This document shows, one piece after another, positions 7,692 to 15,466 of a stretch of 44,393 bases of DNA; the stretch's first letter is position 1; each line of letters begins with the position of its first letter. Origin of the DNA: an uncultured Spirochaetota bacterium (GTDB lineage: Bacteria; Spirochaetota; Spirochaetia; Treponematales; Rectinemataceae); assembly GCA_903821875.1 (NCBI GenBank), contig CAIJMU010000161.1, forward strand, positions 1 to 44,393, read 5' to 3'. The translations under genes and the position numbers were made by a program. The notes beneath the pieces were generated by a model. The model did no database searches and was not told where the DNA came from. It saw only the letters and a list, made by a program, of their open reading frames with translations.

Positions 7692-8062
7692 CACAGGACT
7701 CCGCCCTTCCCCGGGTCGAGCTGGGGCGAAGGGGCGAGGACGCTGCGACGGTGCTCCTGGAATCCGAGGGCTACCGCATTGTCGCCAGGAATTTCCGGAT
7801 GAAGTCGGGCGAGATCGACCTCATTGCGGAAAAAGCAGGCATTATCTGCTTTGTGGAAGTCAAGAACTGGTCGGTTTTTGGCGCTGAGGACCTCGCACGG
7901 GCGATTTCGTCACGGAAACGTCGTCGGATCGTCGAAACGTCTAAAATCTTCCTGTCCCGGAATCGAGAATATAGTAGCGCGCAGGTCCGCTATGATGTGA
8001 TCCTATTGCGGGATTGCACAGTGGTCCGCCGCTTCGAATCGGCTTTCACGGGAGAATCATGA
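7688..8062 (+). CDS. YraN family protein (UPF0102), predicted endonuclease-fold
   Basis: A 124-aa protein starting at GTG 7688, which overlaps the HD-GYP stop. It shows the UPF0102 signatures GRRGEDAATVLLESEGYRIV, ARNFRMKSGEIDLIAEK and ICFVEVKNW, with the catalytic-looking E-x-D and E-V-K residues of a Holliday-junction-resolvase-like PD-(D/E)xK fold, then SSRKRRRIVETSKIFL. Its function in bacteria is not established. The ATG of the next small gene overlaps its stop codon. Confidence 0.93.
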   Translation: MTQDSALPRVELGRRGEDAATVLLESEGYRIVARNFRMKSGEIDLIAEKAGIICFVEVKNWSVFGAEDLARAISSRKRRRIVETSKIFLSRNREYSSAQVRYDVILLRDCTVVRRFESAFTGES

Positions 8063-8241
8063 CGGGCAGGGCCAGAAGGCGGGCCGCAGGCGCCGCAGAC
8101 GGTGGTGTCGAGCGCATCGCCGAGTTCAAGGAAAAGCTGCGAGACGAGGCCTACCTGGCCGGCGCCATCCTCAGGATAGCGACCGTCCTCTCCGCAAGGC
8201 TCGTGGAAGGATATCCCGATGGCAGACGAACGACGCGGTAA
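8059..8241 (+). CDS. Small basic protein of unknown function
   Basis: A 60-aa protein beginning at ATG 8059, overlapping the yraN stop (ATGA) with GGGAGAA upstream. The N terminus is basic (TGRARRRAAG); the remainder is one or two helices (RIAEFKEKLRDEAYLAGAIL). No family is recognised. Its last 23 bases overlap the start of the next gene. The chained overlaps make it a plausible real gene, though small. Confidence 0.6.
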   Translation: MTGRARRRAAGAADGGVERIAEFKEKLRDEAYLAGAILRIATVLSARLVEGYPDGRRTTR

Positions 8242-9046
8242 GGATCCCGAGGAGGGAGGACCGCAGGGCGAGCCCAAGGCCTCGCCAGAAAACCGCCAGG
8301 GCGGTCGCCGTGGCAAGGACCGCGGGCGTCCGCAGGAAGGCCGCGATGGACGGGGCCGACAGCCTTCGCCCCAGCGGCAGCAGGCCTCGAAGGAGCCAGC
8401 CCGGGACGGTCGCCAGGATCGTGGTCAGCCAGGCCGAGGAAACCAGGGCCAGCAGCGTTCGCGCGGATTGACTACTGGCCAGTTACCCCTATCCAATGGA
8501 CAGCAGCAGCGACAGCGTCCTTCCGACCCTGCAGCCTTGGGGCAGCCCCCTCAGGCTGCAGACAACAGGTCCCCCCAGGATCGAGGCTCCAGTCGCCAAT
8601 CCCAGGAATCCCAGGCTGGAACCCAGGGCAAGGGTGGTCAACGGAAGCGTCTGGGCAAGGGTCAGCGACCGGGACAGAATTCCGGGCAGCGGACCAAGCA
8701 AATGGGCGGCGAACGCCGGGAGTCCTTCATCGGCCAGATACGAGCAGACGCTCCCATGTGCCCGATCTGCGAGAAACCCGTCCATGATCTGTCGAGTGCC
8801 CTCGGTTCGGATCGGGAAACGGGTTTGCCAGCCCACTTTGAATGTGTGTACGAGCGCATTGCTGCGGCCGAGAACCTCAGCCCTGGAGAAAAGGTCGTCT
8901 ACCTTGGATCCGGGTCCTTTGCCGTGGTCGAGTTCAAGGATGGAAAGGAAGCTGCCTTCGTCGTCAAGCGCCGCATCCAGTGGGAAAAGGAAGGCGAGAA
9001 GAAGGAGTGGCGGAAGAGCCTCCATTCGCGCTTCCTGGGAATGTGA
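8219..9046 (+). CDS. Arg/Gly/Gln-rich disordered protein with a C-terminal CxxC-H-C zinc motif
   Basis: A 275-aa protein with a sharp two-part build. Residues 1-165 are low complexity, rich in R, G, Q, P and S with scattered RG pairs (RGRPQEGRDGRGRQPSPQRQ), and are surely disordered. Residues 175-275 are ordered: APMCPICEKPVHDL and LPAHFECVYERI place C181, C184, H206 and C209 as a probable zinc site, followed by a beta-rich segment (KVVYLGSGSFAVVEFKDG) and a basic tail. RG-rich tails often bind RNA, so an RNA-associated role is possible but only inferred. It is the last gene of the rpsP operon run. Confidence 0.75.
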   Translation: MADERRGKDPEEGGPQGEPKASPENRQGGRRGKDRGRPQEGRDGRGRQPSPQRQQASKEPARDGRQDRGQPGRGNQGQQRSRGLTTGQLPLSNGQQQRQRPSDPAALGQPPQAADNRSPQDRGSSRQSQESQAGTQGKGGQRKRLGKGQRPGQNSGQRTKQMGGERRESFIGQIRADAPMCPICEKPVHDLSSALGSDRETGLPAHFECVYERIAAAENLSPGEKVVYLGSGSFAVVEFKDGKEAAFVVKRRIQWEKEGEKKEWRKSLHSRFLGM

Positions 9047-9432
9047 CTTTCCGAGCTTCGACGGGACAGGCGGCAGTCTGACAGTAGTCCCAGGCCCATG
9101 CTGCTCGCCCCTCCGGCGCGCTCAAATGATCGCGCGTCTCCGGGTCCCCTGTGCGAGCCTTGTCGATGGAAGATCCACAAGAAGTGAACCGAAGCAGTGT
9201 GGTGCTGAACCCTGCAACACTCAATTTTGAATCCGTTGCACGGGCAATATGTCGGTACTTAACCGCAAGTCCCGACATATTTGAATCTATCTCTTTGATG
9301 GTAGCTATGGACATTCGCCGGTCCTTTGAGACCTCTCCCATACAGTAAACTCGGAACCTAAAGTCTGCTGGGTGGAGCCGAGCCGAGCCACAAAGGCATG
9401 ATGGTAGTCGGCTGGGAAGCAGGAGGTTCTAG
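9047..9432 (+). other. Intergenic stretch with one inverted repeat and a doubtful 60-aa frame
   Basis: No recognised gene. An inverted repeat AATATGTCGG/CCGACATATT (9246-9255/9272-9281) closes a 16-nt loop. A forward frame at 9166-9348 would encode 60 aa (it contains LNFESVARAICRYLTASPDI); it looks protein-like and is less GC-rich than its surroundings, but has no ribosome-binding site. No terminator with a T-tract was found. Confidence 0.3.
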
Positions 9433-9795
9433 ATGTTGATCACAGAAGTCTTTGCTGGATCGGAGCTTGAAAGGATTCCCGGGCTTGCGCGCTACATAGG
9501 AAAGACAGTCTCGATAAAGATCGCCGAATCCCCTTCGTCACAACGGGGCGCGTTGGATCAAGTTCCTCGTCTGGGCGCACTGGGCGGAGCGAATCCGCCC
9601 CAATGCCTTTATAATACCGACCACTGCATCTCGATCACGATGGCCGTCTTGTATATCGTCAAAGGAGTCTTCCTCTTCCTTGGCATACAGCTCGCTGCCC
9701 TCGAGGGAAAGCGGGTCATCAAGCTGGCCTTCGATTCGAAGAGCGGTGAGCGGCGCTTCAGCGCTTCCGAAAGGCCTGTCGAGGAAGAATCATGA
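9433..9795 (+). CDS. Hypothetical protein with a hydrophobic C-terminal segment
   Basis: A 120-aa frame with a very good ribosome-binding site (CAGGAGGTTCTAG before ATG 9433). The N-terminal 35 residues (MLITEVFAGSELERIPGLAR) and the C-terminal part (AVLYIVKGVFLFLGIQLAAL, a possible membrane segment) are joined by a stretch of different composition (about residues 36-65), so it may be a fusion of remnants. Its stop codon overlaps the ATG of the serine hydrolase gene, so the two are probably co-translated. No family is recognised. Confidence 0.5.
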   Translation: MLITEVFAGSELERIPGLARYIGKTVSIKIAESPSSQRGALDQVPRLGALGGANPPQCLYNTDHCISITMAVLYIVKGVFLFLGIQLAALEGKRVIKLAFDSKSGERRFSASERPVEEES

Positions 9796-10976
9796 GGCAG
9801 GGCTTGATTCTCACAAGCAGCGCCCGAATGAGTGTCGTGGCTCTGTGGGCCGGCCTTGCGCTTGCCAGCCTATTCTGTGACTGCGCGACAGGCAAGTACA
9901 GGTTCCCGCAAACAGCCGCCCAGGATCCCCGGAACACTGTCCAGGCGAATCTTGGATCCCGGCTCGAAACGGTGCTGGAAGACTGCGTCATTTCCTTGAA
10001 CATCCCTGGCATCCAGGCCTGCGTTGTCTTCGATGATGGCAGGCGGTGGCAGGGCGTCGCCGGCACGACCACTTTCCAGCGCGACAAATCCATGGAGGCG
10101 GGCAGCTTGTTCCGCATTGCGAGCGCCACCAAATTCTTCACGGCCATCGTCATCATGAAATATGTCGAGCAAGGCAAGATCAGTCTCTCCGATCCCCTTG
10201 CAAAATGGTTCCCGGACATCAAAGCGGCCGACAAGATCACTGTCGAGATGCTCCTCAACCACACAAGCGGATTGCCCGATACATTCGAGGATTTCGGCGC
10301 CCTCCTCGCCTCAGGACTCAACGCCCACAAGGTCTGGACCGCGGCCGAGCTTGTCAAGGTTCACGGCGGCAAGCATTATTTTGAGCCGGGCACGAATTGG
10401 AGATACTCGAACTTCAATTACATGCTCCTCGGCATGATCGCGGAAAAGATATCGGGCAAGGACTTCGGCGCCATCCTCCACGAGGAGCTCCTCGATCCGC
10501 TCTCCCTAACCGAGACCTACTACCCCCTGACCGAAAAGGTCCCGTCCGCCCTCGTGCCCGGCTTTGACCGTAGCCTCATGCCCTACCCGAACACGAACGC
10601 GTCCGACAACACAGCCTGGGCATCCCTGGCTGCTGCGTCCGGCGCCATCGTCTCGACCGCGACTGACATGGCTTCGCTCGCCAGCGCCTTCTTCAATGAC
10701 AGGATCCTTGGCCACGCCACTGTCGAGCGGATGCTCGACTTCAAGGCCGGAAAAAACCCGGGCTCGGCCTGGACCGGCTACGGACTCGGCGTCGTGCGGG
10801 CTTTTATCGACGGGGTCGAATACTGGGGCCACGAGGGGCTCTTCATCGGCTTCGAATCCTACGTCCTCTACTGCCCAAAATACAAGTTCACAATTGCGAT
10901 TGTCGGCAACACCTCGAGGTTCGACCAGGAGTCGGTCATCGCGGAGTTGTCGAGGATTGCCAGCACCGGACCATGA
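9792..10976 (+). CDS. Beta-lactamase-family serine hydrolase, exported
   Basis: A penicillin-binding-protein-like/class C beta-lactamase-fold hydrolase of 394 aa. The catalytic set is complete: SxxK as S111-A-T-K114, YxN as Y205-S-N207 and HxG as H347-E-G349 in the third motif (YWGHEGLFIGFES). LLNHTSGLPD is the family hallmark. Residues 1-31 form a signal sequence; cysteines at 29 and 31 could be a poor spirochaetal lipobox, so lipid anchoring is uncertain. The substrate may be a D-amino-acid peptide, an ester or a beta-lactam; sequence alone does not decide. It overlaps the upstream gene, and its stop overlaps the ATG at 10973. Confidence 0.9.
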   Translation: MRQGLILTSSARMSVVALWAGLALASLFCDCATGKYRFPQTAAQDPRNTVQANLGSRLETVLEDCVISLNIPGIQACVVFDDGRRWQGVAGTTTFQRDKSMEAGSLFRIASATKFFTAIVIMKYVEQGKISLSDPLAKWFPDIKAADKITVEMLLNHTSGLPDTFEDFGALLASGLNAHKVWTAAELVKVHGGKHYFEPGTNWRYSNFNYMLLGMIAEKISGKDFGAILHEELLDPLSLTETYYPLTEKVPSALVPGFDRSLMPYPNTNASDNTAWASLAAASGAIVSTATDMASLASAFFNDRILGHATVERMLDFKAGKNPGSAWTGYGLGVVRAFIDGVEYWGHEGLFIGFESYVLYCPKYKFTIAIVGNTSRFDQESVIAELSRIASTGP

Positions 10977-10991
10977 AGCGCATCATCAAGA

Positions 10992-13268
10992 TTGTTTCGA
11001 ACGGCAAGGCTGGCCTCACTTCTCGAGACGCCAGTCGACTGCTGGGCCAGCCTGTGTACGGCCCGGGCCATCGGCTATTGCGCCCGCAACGGGATCTGCC
11101 CAAACGGCCTTGGCTTGGCTGTCGTGGTTCAGGAGATGGTCGAGAGCGAGGTCTCGGGCGTTCTCTTCACCGCCAATCCCCTCACCGGCAAGCGAGGGGA
11201 AACTGTCATCGATGCCACCCTCGGACTGGGCGAGGCCCTCGTCTCCGGTAAGGTCGAGCCCGACCACTATGTTGTCGACGCTCCATCCGCCCTCATCCTG
11301 TCAAAAAGCCTGGGCGAAAAGGTCCGCTCGACCCGCGGAAGGACGGGAGGCGGAACCGTGGAGCTGCGCGAGAAGGCCGCCGCGATACAGGCTCTGCCGG
11401 ACAGCGAGATCATCGCCCTGTCCCGATTGGGCGCCGAGGTGGAAGACCACTTTGACTCTCCGCAGGACATTGAATGGGCTTGGGCCGGCGGCAAGCTGAG
11501 CATCCTCCAATCCCGGCCAGTCACCTCCTTGTATCCCCTCCCCTCTGGCCTTCGGGAGGATCACCTGGAGCTCTTCTTCTCCTTCGGCGTTTGGCAGGGC
11601 ATGCTCGATCCCTATACCCCGATCGGGCAGGACATCTTTCTCCACCTTGTCGCCGGTCTCGGCTCGATGTTCGGCATAAGGCAGAGCCCCGAGAAGCAAC
11701 GCGGCCTCCTCGTCGCCGGCGAAAGGCTCTTTGTCAACCTGACCGGTCTTCTGGGACGGCGCCTGGGCCGGACGGTCCTGGGAGTCTTCATCGAATCCAT
11801 CGATCCCCCGAGTGGAAAGATCCTCGCCAAGCAAATGCAAGATTCTCGCCTGCCCCCGCCTTCCGGCCTCGGCCCCGGGGATAGGCTGAGCCTGGCCCGG
11901 GGCATGCTTCCGGTGATCCGCCGAGTCCTCGGTTTTCTCCTCCGCCCCGAGCGCGGCCGCGCTGCCCTGGAGCGGATTATCGAAGGTGAACTCGCGCAAG
12001 CCGCTGCGACTCTTGATTCCGCGGCAGGCCTTTCCGCCCTGGCGCGCGCCATCGTCCGCCTCGTGGGAGGAAGGCTGGGAGCGATCATGCCCCGCCTTCT
12101 AGCCGGCGTGATCGCCGGCCAGGCACCACTCCAGATACTGATCCGCCGTATCGCGGATGTGGAGGGCGGAACAGCGCTCGCGATGGAACTCACGCGAGGC
12201 CTTCCGCACAACGTCACCACGGAGATGGACCTAGGGCTCTGGCGGACGGCGCGGGCCATCCGCGACGATCCGCCCTCCGCGGCCCGCTTTTCCGCCGAGG
12301 ACGCCGACGCCTTGGCCGCCGCCTTCATGGCCGGGCAACTGGAGCCGGCGGCGCAGTCGGGCCTCGGCGATTTCCTGGGCCGCTATGGCCTCCGCGGGGT
12401 GGGCGAGATCGACCTCGGACGCGGACGCTGGCGGGATGATCCTTCCTTGGTCATCGCAATGCTGAAGAGTTACCTTGAGATCGACGAGGCAGCATCTCCC
12501 GAAGAAAGCTTCCGCAGGGGCGCGGAAAAGGCCTGTCGGGCAAGGGATGAGCTCCTTGATGCGCTGCGCAGGAGGCCGGGAGGGCGATTCAAGGCCCGCC
12601 TTGCCGGAGCGATGGCGTCCTGGGTGCGCGAGCTGGGCGGGCTTCTCGAAACGCCGAAGTTCTTTGTGGTCAGGCTCTTCGGCGTGATCCGGAAAACCCT
12701 TCTAGACTCCGGAAAAGCCTTGGCCGAGGCAGGGACAGTCGAGCGGCCTGACGATCTCGTCTTCCTACGCTTGGCCGAGCTCGAGGCGCTCGGAACAGGG
12801 GACCCCCGCGACTGGAAGGCCCTCATCGCCGAACGCCGCGCGACCTATACACGTGAGCTCAGGCGGAGGCGGGTACCTCGTTTTATGCTGAGTGACGGAA
12901 CGGCTTTTTACGAAGCCGCTTCCGATGCGGAACGTGATGGTGTCCTACGCGGCAGCCCCGTCTCGGCAGGGATAGCCGAGGGGCTGGTCCGGGTTGTTGT
13001 GGATCCGCGAGGTATCCAGATGGTCCCGGGGGAGGTGTTGGTCTGTCCTGCAACCGATCCGGCCTGGACGCCCCTCTTCCAGGCGGCCGGGGCCCTGGTC
13101 ATGGAAGCCGGGGGTATGATGACCCATGGCTCGGTTGTGGCCCGGGAATACGGCATACCGGCCGTGGTCGGGCTTCGCGACGCGACAAGGGTCTTGAAAA
13201 GCGGCCAACGTGTCCGCGTCGACGGATCGACCGGGACTGTCGTCGTACTTGATTCCAACGGGTATTAG
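10992..13268 (+). CDS. PEP synthase / rifampin phosphotransferase-like protein, N terminus truncated (probable pseudogene)
   Basis: The family uses an ATP-grasp domain and a swivelling phosphohistidine domain to make PEP or to phosphorylate a small molecule. Visible parts: the late ATP-grasp region (CWASLCTARAIGYCARNGI, LAVVVQEMVESEVSGVLFTA, PLTGKRGETVIDATLGLGEA, LSILQSRPVTSL), a long helical middle, and the C-terminal histidine domain with the catalytic motif AGGMMTHGSVVAREYGIPAV. About 165 N-terminal residues are missing, including the first ATP-binding motifs. The frame starts only at TTG 10992 without a ribosome-binding site, whereas an ATG at 10973 (overlapping the previous stop) opens a different frame. 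An internal deletion near 11000-11040 that changed frame explains this. Without half of its ATP-grasp domain the protein is probably inactive. Confidence 0.8.
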   Translation: MFRTARLASLLETPVDCWASLCTARAIGYCARNGICPNGLGLAVVVQEMVESEVSGVLFTANPLTGKRGETVIDATLGLGEALVSGKVEPDHYVVDAPSALILSKSLGEKVRSTRGRTGGGTVELREKAAAIQALPDSEIIALSRLGAEVEDHFDSPQDIEWAWAGGKLSILQSRPVTSLYPLPSGLREDHLELFFSFGVWQGMLDPYTPIGQDIFLHLVAGLGSMFGIRQSPEKQRGLLVAGERLFVNLTGLLGRRLGRTVLGVFIESIDPPSGKILAKQMQDSRLPPPSGLGPGDRLSLARGMLPVIRRVLGFLLRPERGRAALERIIEGELAQAAATLDSAAGLSALARAIVRLVGGRLGAIMPRLLAGVIAGQAPLQILIRRIADVEGGTALAMELTRGLPHNVTTEMDLGLWRTARAIRDDPPSAARFSAEDADALAAAFMAGQLEPAAQSGLGDFLGRYGLRGVGEIDLGRGRWRDDPSLVIAMLKSYLEIDEAASPEESFRRGAEKACRARDELLDALRRRPGGRFKARLAGAMASWVRELGGLLETPKFFVVRLFGVIRKTLLDSGKALAEAGTVERPDDLVFLRLAELEALGTGDPRDWKALIAERRATYTRELRRRRVPRFMLSDGTAFYEAASDAERDGVLRGSPVSAGIAEGLVRVVVDPRGIQMVPGEVLVCPATDPAWTPLFQAAGALVMEAGGMMTHGSVVAREYGIPAVVGLRDATRVLKSGQRVRVDGSTGTVVVLDSNGY

Positions 13269-13423
13269 ATTCTGCCAGAAGGGGGCATGTGGCAAACTCC
13301 CGCCCGATGTGCGCTCCGCAGCCGACGTGGGTAATGCCTTCACGCTTGCCGAGTTCTGCGTAGAGCCTGAGTATCCATCAGTCTGGAGGAACCAGAGCTC
13401 GAGTCCCTGGTCCTCGAACGGCT

Positions 13424-13684
13424 ATGGCGGCCGAGGACCTTGTCGAGAGGCTCCGCGAGCTTGCGAGCCACGATGAAAGCGTCATGCGAGATCATTACCA
13501 GCAGATAGGCCGCAGTATTCCCGATGACGCAGGAAGCTACCTCGAGAAAGGCACTAGAAAGGAACTCGGCGGCTATGCTGGCAGGCCCGCGATGGTCAAC
13601 CTTGTCGATGACCTTATGTCGAGATACTCGAATAGGCCGGCCATGATCGCGGAGTTGCGCAAAACGCTTGGCGATGCACGCTGA
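13424..13684 (+). CDS. Hypothetical protein, possible gene remnant
   Basis: An 86-aa frame, predicted mostly helical (AAEDLVERLRELASHDESVM, then GRPAMVNLVDDLMSRYSNRP). The ending RPAMIAELRKTL is reminiscent of the C termini of some SWIM zinc-finger proteins, but the resemblance is weak. The preceding sequence in another frame (13393-13425, ELESLVLERL) reads as if it joined this protein through a frameshift, which suggests a decayed larger gene. No ribosome-binding site is seen before ATG 13424. Confidence 0.35.
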   Translation: MAAEDLVERLRELASHDESVMRDHYQQIGRSIPDDAGSYLEKGTRKELGGYAGRPAMVNLVDDLMSRYSNRPAMIAELRKTLGDAR

Positions 13685-13972
13685 CAGGCGAAGGCTCCGA
13701 CATGAGCCAACCTTGGTTTACCGAAGGTCGAAGGGGGAGGGGAGTAGGCTCGAGTGAATTGCGCTTCACGAGGGAGGAGTCAGCCCTTGTACCGTGCCTC
13801 AACCGCTAGTGTGCAAGTCTCGTTCGACTCGTCTCAAAACATTGGAATACCGTCGATCGTGCGAATATTCGAGCGTTGCTTTTTTTGCCCCAACTGCTCG
13901 AAAAATAACTGCGAGGGCGGCGATTGGGAGCGAGCTACATCCATGAGGGAATCGGCGGGCAGTGAAGAGGCC

Positions 13973-14350
13973 TTACAACAAGGCTGCGAGAGCTTGCCGT
14001 GCTTCTCTGACTGCAGCGATCGCCTTGATCACATCCTGTTCCTCGAGAGGGACGTGCGAAGGGTAGCGGACCACGACGGCAAAATCATTCAAGCTGAGAA
14101 GCCTTGGTTCGAGCGAAGCGACAGATGGTGCCAGCACGAGGACTAGATCGAGTTATTCAAGGAGATCATGGGTCCGTGGAATATCCAGACGGTGTTTTGC
14201 AAGAACTGCCTTCAAGGTCTTTTCCACGGCCTGCTGGCAGTGAAAGCATATCACCTCAAGCGGCATAGGACGCATCCCGAAGAGATAGCGGGCACTTGCC
14301 TCGTCCTGGTTGGCGAGCTCTATCCACTCGCCAACAGGGTCGATGCTCAC
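13973..14350 (-). pseudogene. HEPN-domain toxin-like gene interrupted by an in-frame TAA
   Basis: HEPN proteins paired with MNT nucleotidyltransferases act as RNase toxins. The start is GTG at 14350, overlapping the MNT stop (GTGA). The first 65 residues are typical HEPN (GEWIELANQDEASARYLFG, ICFHCQQAVEKTLKAVLAKH, IPRTHDLLE). A TAA at 14155-14153 then stops the frame. Reading past it in the same frame continues the family pattern for 59 more residues (LDLVLVLAPSVASLEPRLLS, FAVVVRYPSHVPLEEQDV, ALAALL) to TAA at 13975-13973. One substitution would restore a roughly 125-aa protein of normal size. The part carrying the VRYP region, where the catalytic R-x(4-6)-H motif usually lies, is the part lost. 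Confidence 0.8.
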
Positions 14351-14664
14351 AGGGAGACGGCCTCCCTCTGGAGCCGCAACTCGAAACTCGATCCAGCTGC
14401 GATATACGCCTCCCATTCCTCTATCGAATAGGTGACGATACCCATTGCACCTTTGTGGATCGGGCGGGAGATACTCCGTGCCGTTCTCATGACTTCGAGT
14501 TTCCTACCGGGCATTTCATCGAAAAGGAGGCAGAGGTCGAGATCGCTCCCTTCCGCTTCCGACCCTCGGGCGACGGAGCCAAAGAGAAGAATCGCGGAGG
14601 GCTTTAGCTGCTCACGGAGGCGCTCCGCAATGGAATCGGCTTTTTCCCTCAGGCTTGTTTTCAT
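14347..14664 (-). CDS. MNT-type minimal nucleotidyltransferase (antitoxin of a HEPN/MNT pair)
   Basis: A 105-aa nucleotidyltransferase. The fold signature LLFGSVARGSEAEGSDLDLC holds the GS motif (residues 29-30) and the metal-binding aspartates D41 and D43. In HEPN/MNT systems this protein modifies and neutralises the HEPN toxin, for example by AMP transfer. The gene is coupled to the HEPN gene by a four-base overlap. The ATG at 14664 lies only six bases after the -10 box, so its mRNA would be leaderless. Since the partner is truncated, this may be an orphan antitoxin. Confidence 0.88.
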   Translation of the reverse strand: MKTSLREKADSIAERLREQLKPSAILLFGSVARGSEAEGSDLDLCLLFDEMPGRKLEVMRTARSISRPIHKGAMGIVTYSIEEWEAYIAAGSSFELRLQREAVSL

Positions 14665-14670
14665 GGTTTA

Positions 14671-14699
14671 ATAGTACCAGCGGGGTCGTGGGTTGTCCA
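14671..14699 (-). promoter_or_regulatory. Promoter of the MNT/HEPN pair, leaderless geometry
   Basis: On the reverse strand, TGGACA (14699-14694), a 17-bp spacer and TACTAT (14676-14671), with TG before the -10 box (TGGTACTAT). The ATG (14664) follows after six bases, so the transcript should begin at the start codon. There is no Shine-Dalgarno sequence. Confidence 0.5.
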
Positions 14700-14964
14700 T
14701 TCGGTTGAAACGAGACCTTCGCGAAAGGGACCTTCTCAGCATCCCGTCCAATTGTATCACTCGCATAGAAGGAGCCCGCCCAAGCCCGCTGAAACCTTCC
14801 CAATCTGCGCCTCCGTGGACATCATCTTCAGCAAAGAATAAGCAACTCTGGCTATGCGAGGATTGAGCCACTGAATGGTCAGCCGAACTCGAGCACCCTC
14901 ACCTCTGCATCCTCTACTTCTACGGTCGCGACGAGCACGCGGCGATGGTGGAGCGGGTCTCAAC
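14700..14964 (-). other. Gene-free stretch between the MNT promoter and the tRNA terminator
   Basis: The 346-base gap between MNT and tRNA-Glu holds the MNT promoter at one end and the tRNA terminator at the other. In between, no reading frame with a plausible start, composition or recognisable motif was found on either strand. Confidence 0.4.
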
Positions 14965-15008
14965 CAGAAAAAACAAAGGCTTACGTAACAAAGAGTTACG
15001 TAAGCCTT
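14965..15008 (-). terminator. Intrinsic terminator of the tRNA transcription unit
   Basis: On the reverse strand a perfect 14-bp stem, AAGGCTTACGTAAC/GTTACGTAAGCCTT (positions 14995-15008 and 14976-14989), with a 5-nt loop is followed by TTGTTTTTT. It lies directly after tRNA-Glu and is a textbook intrinsic terminator. Confidence 0.9.
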
Positions 15009-15010
15009 AT

Positions 15011-15082
15011 TAGCCCCTAGGGGAGTCGAACCCCTCTTTAAAGATTGAGAATCTTTTGTCCTAACCGATAGACGAAGGGGCC
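15011..15082 (-). tRNA. tRNA-Glu (anticodon CTC)
   Basis: A 72-nt cloverleaf on the reverse strand. The acceptor GGCCCCT pairs with AGGGGCT (one G-T), the discriminator is A, and CCA is not encoded. The anticodon stem AAAGA/TCTTT encloses the loop TTCTCAA, giving anticodon CTC for GAG codons. The T arm contains GGTTCGACTCC. It is the last gene of the unit, just before the terminator. Confidence 0.93.
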
Positions 15083-15321
15083 ATCGTCAAGGAAGGAATC
15101 TCAGGAAGAGATTCCTTCCTTGACGTGAAGAATCCGCAAGCGGATTCTTCGAAAGATATAGAACAACTCCCGGTGGAGATTCCTTCCTTGACGTGCAGAA
15201 TCCGAAAGCGGATTCTGCAATACTTCGAGGGAATTCTCCCTCGAAGGTTGACCGGGTCGGGGCGAACCGTCTGTGTCATCAGGCACGCGGGACCCTGGTC
15301 TTCGGGATTACCCGAATTACT
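15083..15321 (-). repeat. Five tandem hairpins between tRNA-Gln and tRNA-Glu
   Basis: Inverted repeats fill this 239-base spacer: 15086-15102/15108-15124 (17-bp perfect stem), 15127-15137/15140-15150 (11 bp), 15195-15204/15209-15218 (10 bp), 15223-15232/15237-15246 (10 bp), and a short TTCGGG/CCCGAA stem near 15301-15316. Segments 15108-15150 and 15176-15218 are near-identical direct copies. The spacer should be transcribed with the tRNAs, so it would form a string of hairpins in the precursor. Confidence 0.85.
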
Positions 15322-15392
15322 TTCCCCAGGGAGGATTCGAACCCCCACAAGCAGATCCAGAGTCTGCTGTGCTACCATTACACAACCGGGGA
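15322..15392 (-). tRNA. tRNA-Gln (anticodon CTG)
   Basis: A 71-nt cloverleaf on the reverse strand. The acceptor TCCCCGG pairs with CTGGGGA (one G-T), the discriminator is A, and no CCA is encoded. The anticodon stem GCAGA/TCTGC holds the loop CTCTGGA, giving CTG for CAG codons. The D arm has AATGGTAGCA and the T arm GGTTCGAATCC. It is the first gene of the two-tRNA unit. Confidence 0.93.
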
Positions 15393-15411
15393 ATGCCCTT
15401 CGGCGAAGAGG

Positions 15412-15441
15412 AAACTACCAAAGGAGGCGGCTGCGAGTCAA
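15412..15441 (-). promoter_or_regulatory. Candidate promoter of the tRNA-Gln/tRNA-Glu unit
   Basis: On the reverse strand, TTGACT (15441-15436), an 18-bp spacer and TAGTTT (15417-15412). The -35 box is good and the -10 box weak. Transcription would start about 12 bases before the mature 5' end of tRNA-Gln. Confidence 0.4.
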
Positions 15442-15466
15442 GGGAGCATGCGGCTCTGGGCTCTCC

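Noticed and set aside
13754..14146. Forward open frame of 130 aa next to the HEPN gene
   Set aside because: Composition is not protein-like, and the reverse strand gives the HEPN C-terminal pattern instead.
15083..15321. CRISPR array in the tRNA spacer
   Set aside because: Repeats are inverted hairpins of unequal size with no regular spacers and no cas genes nearby.
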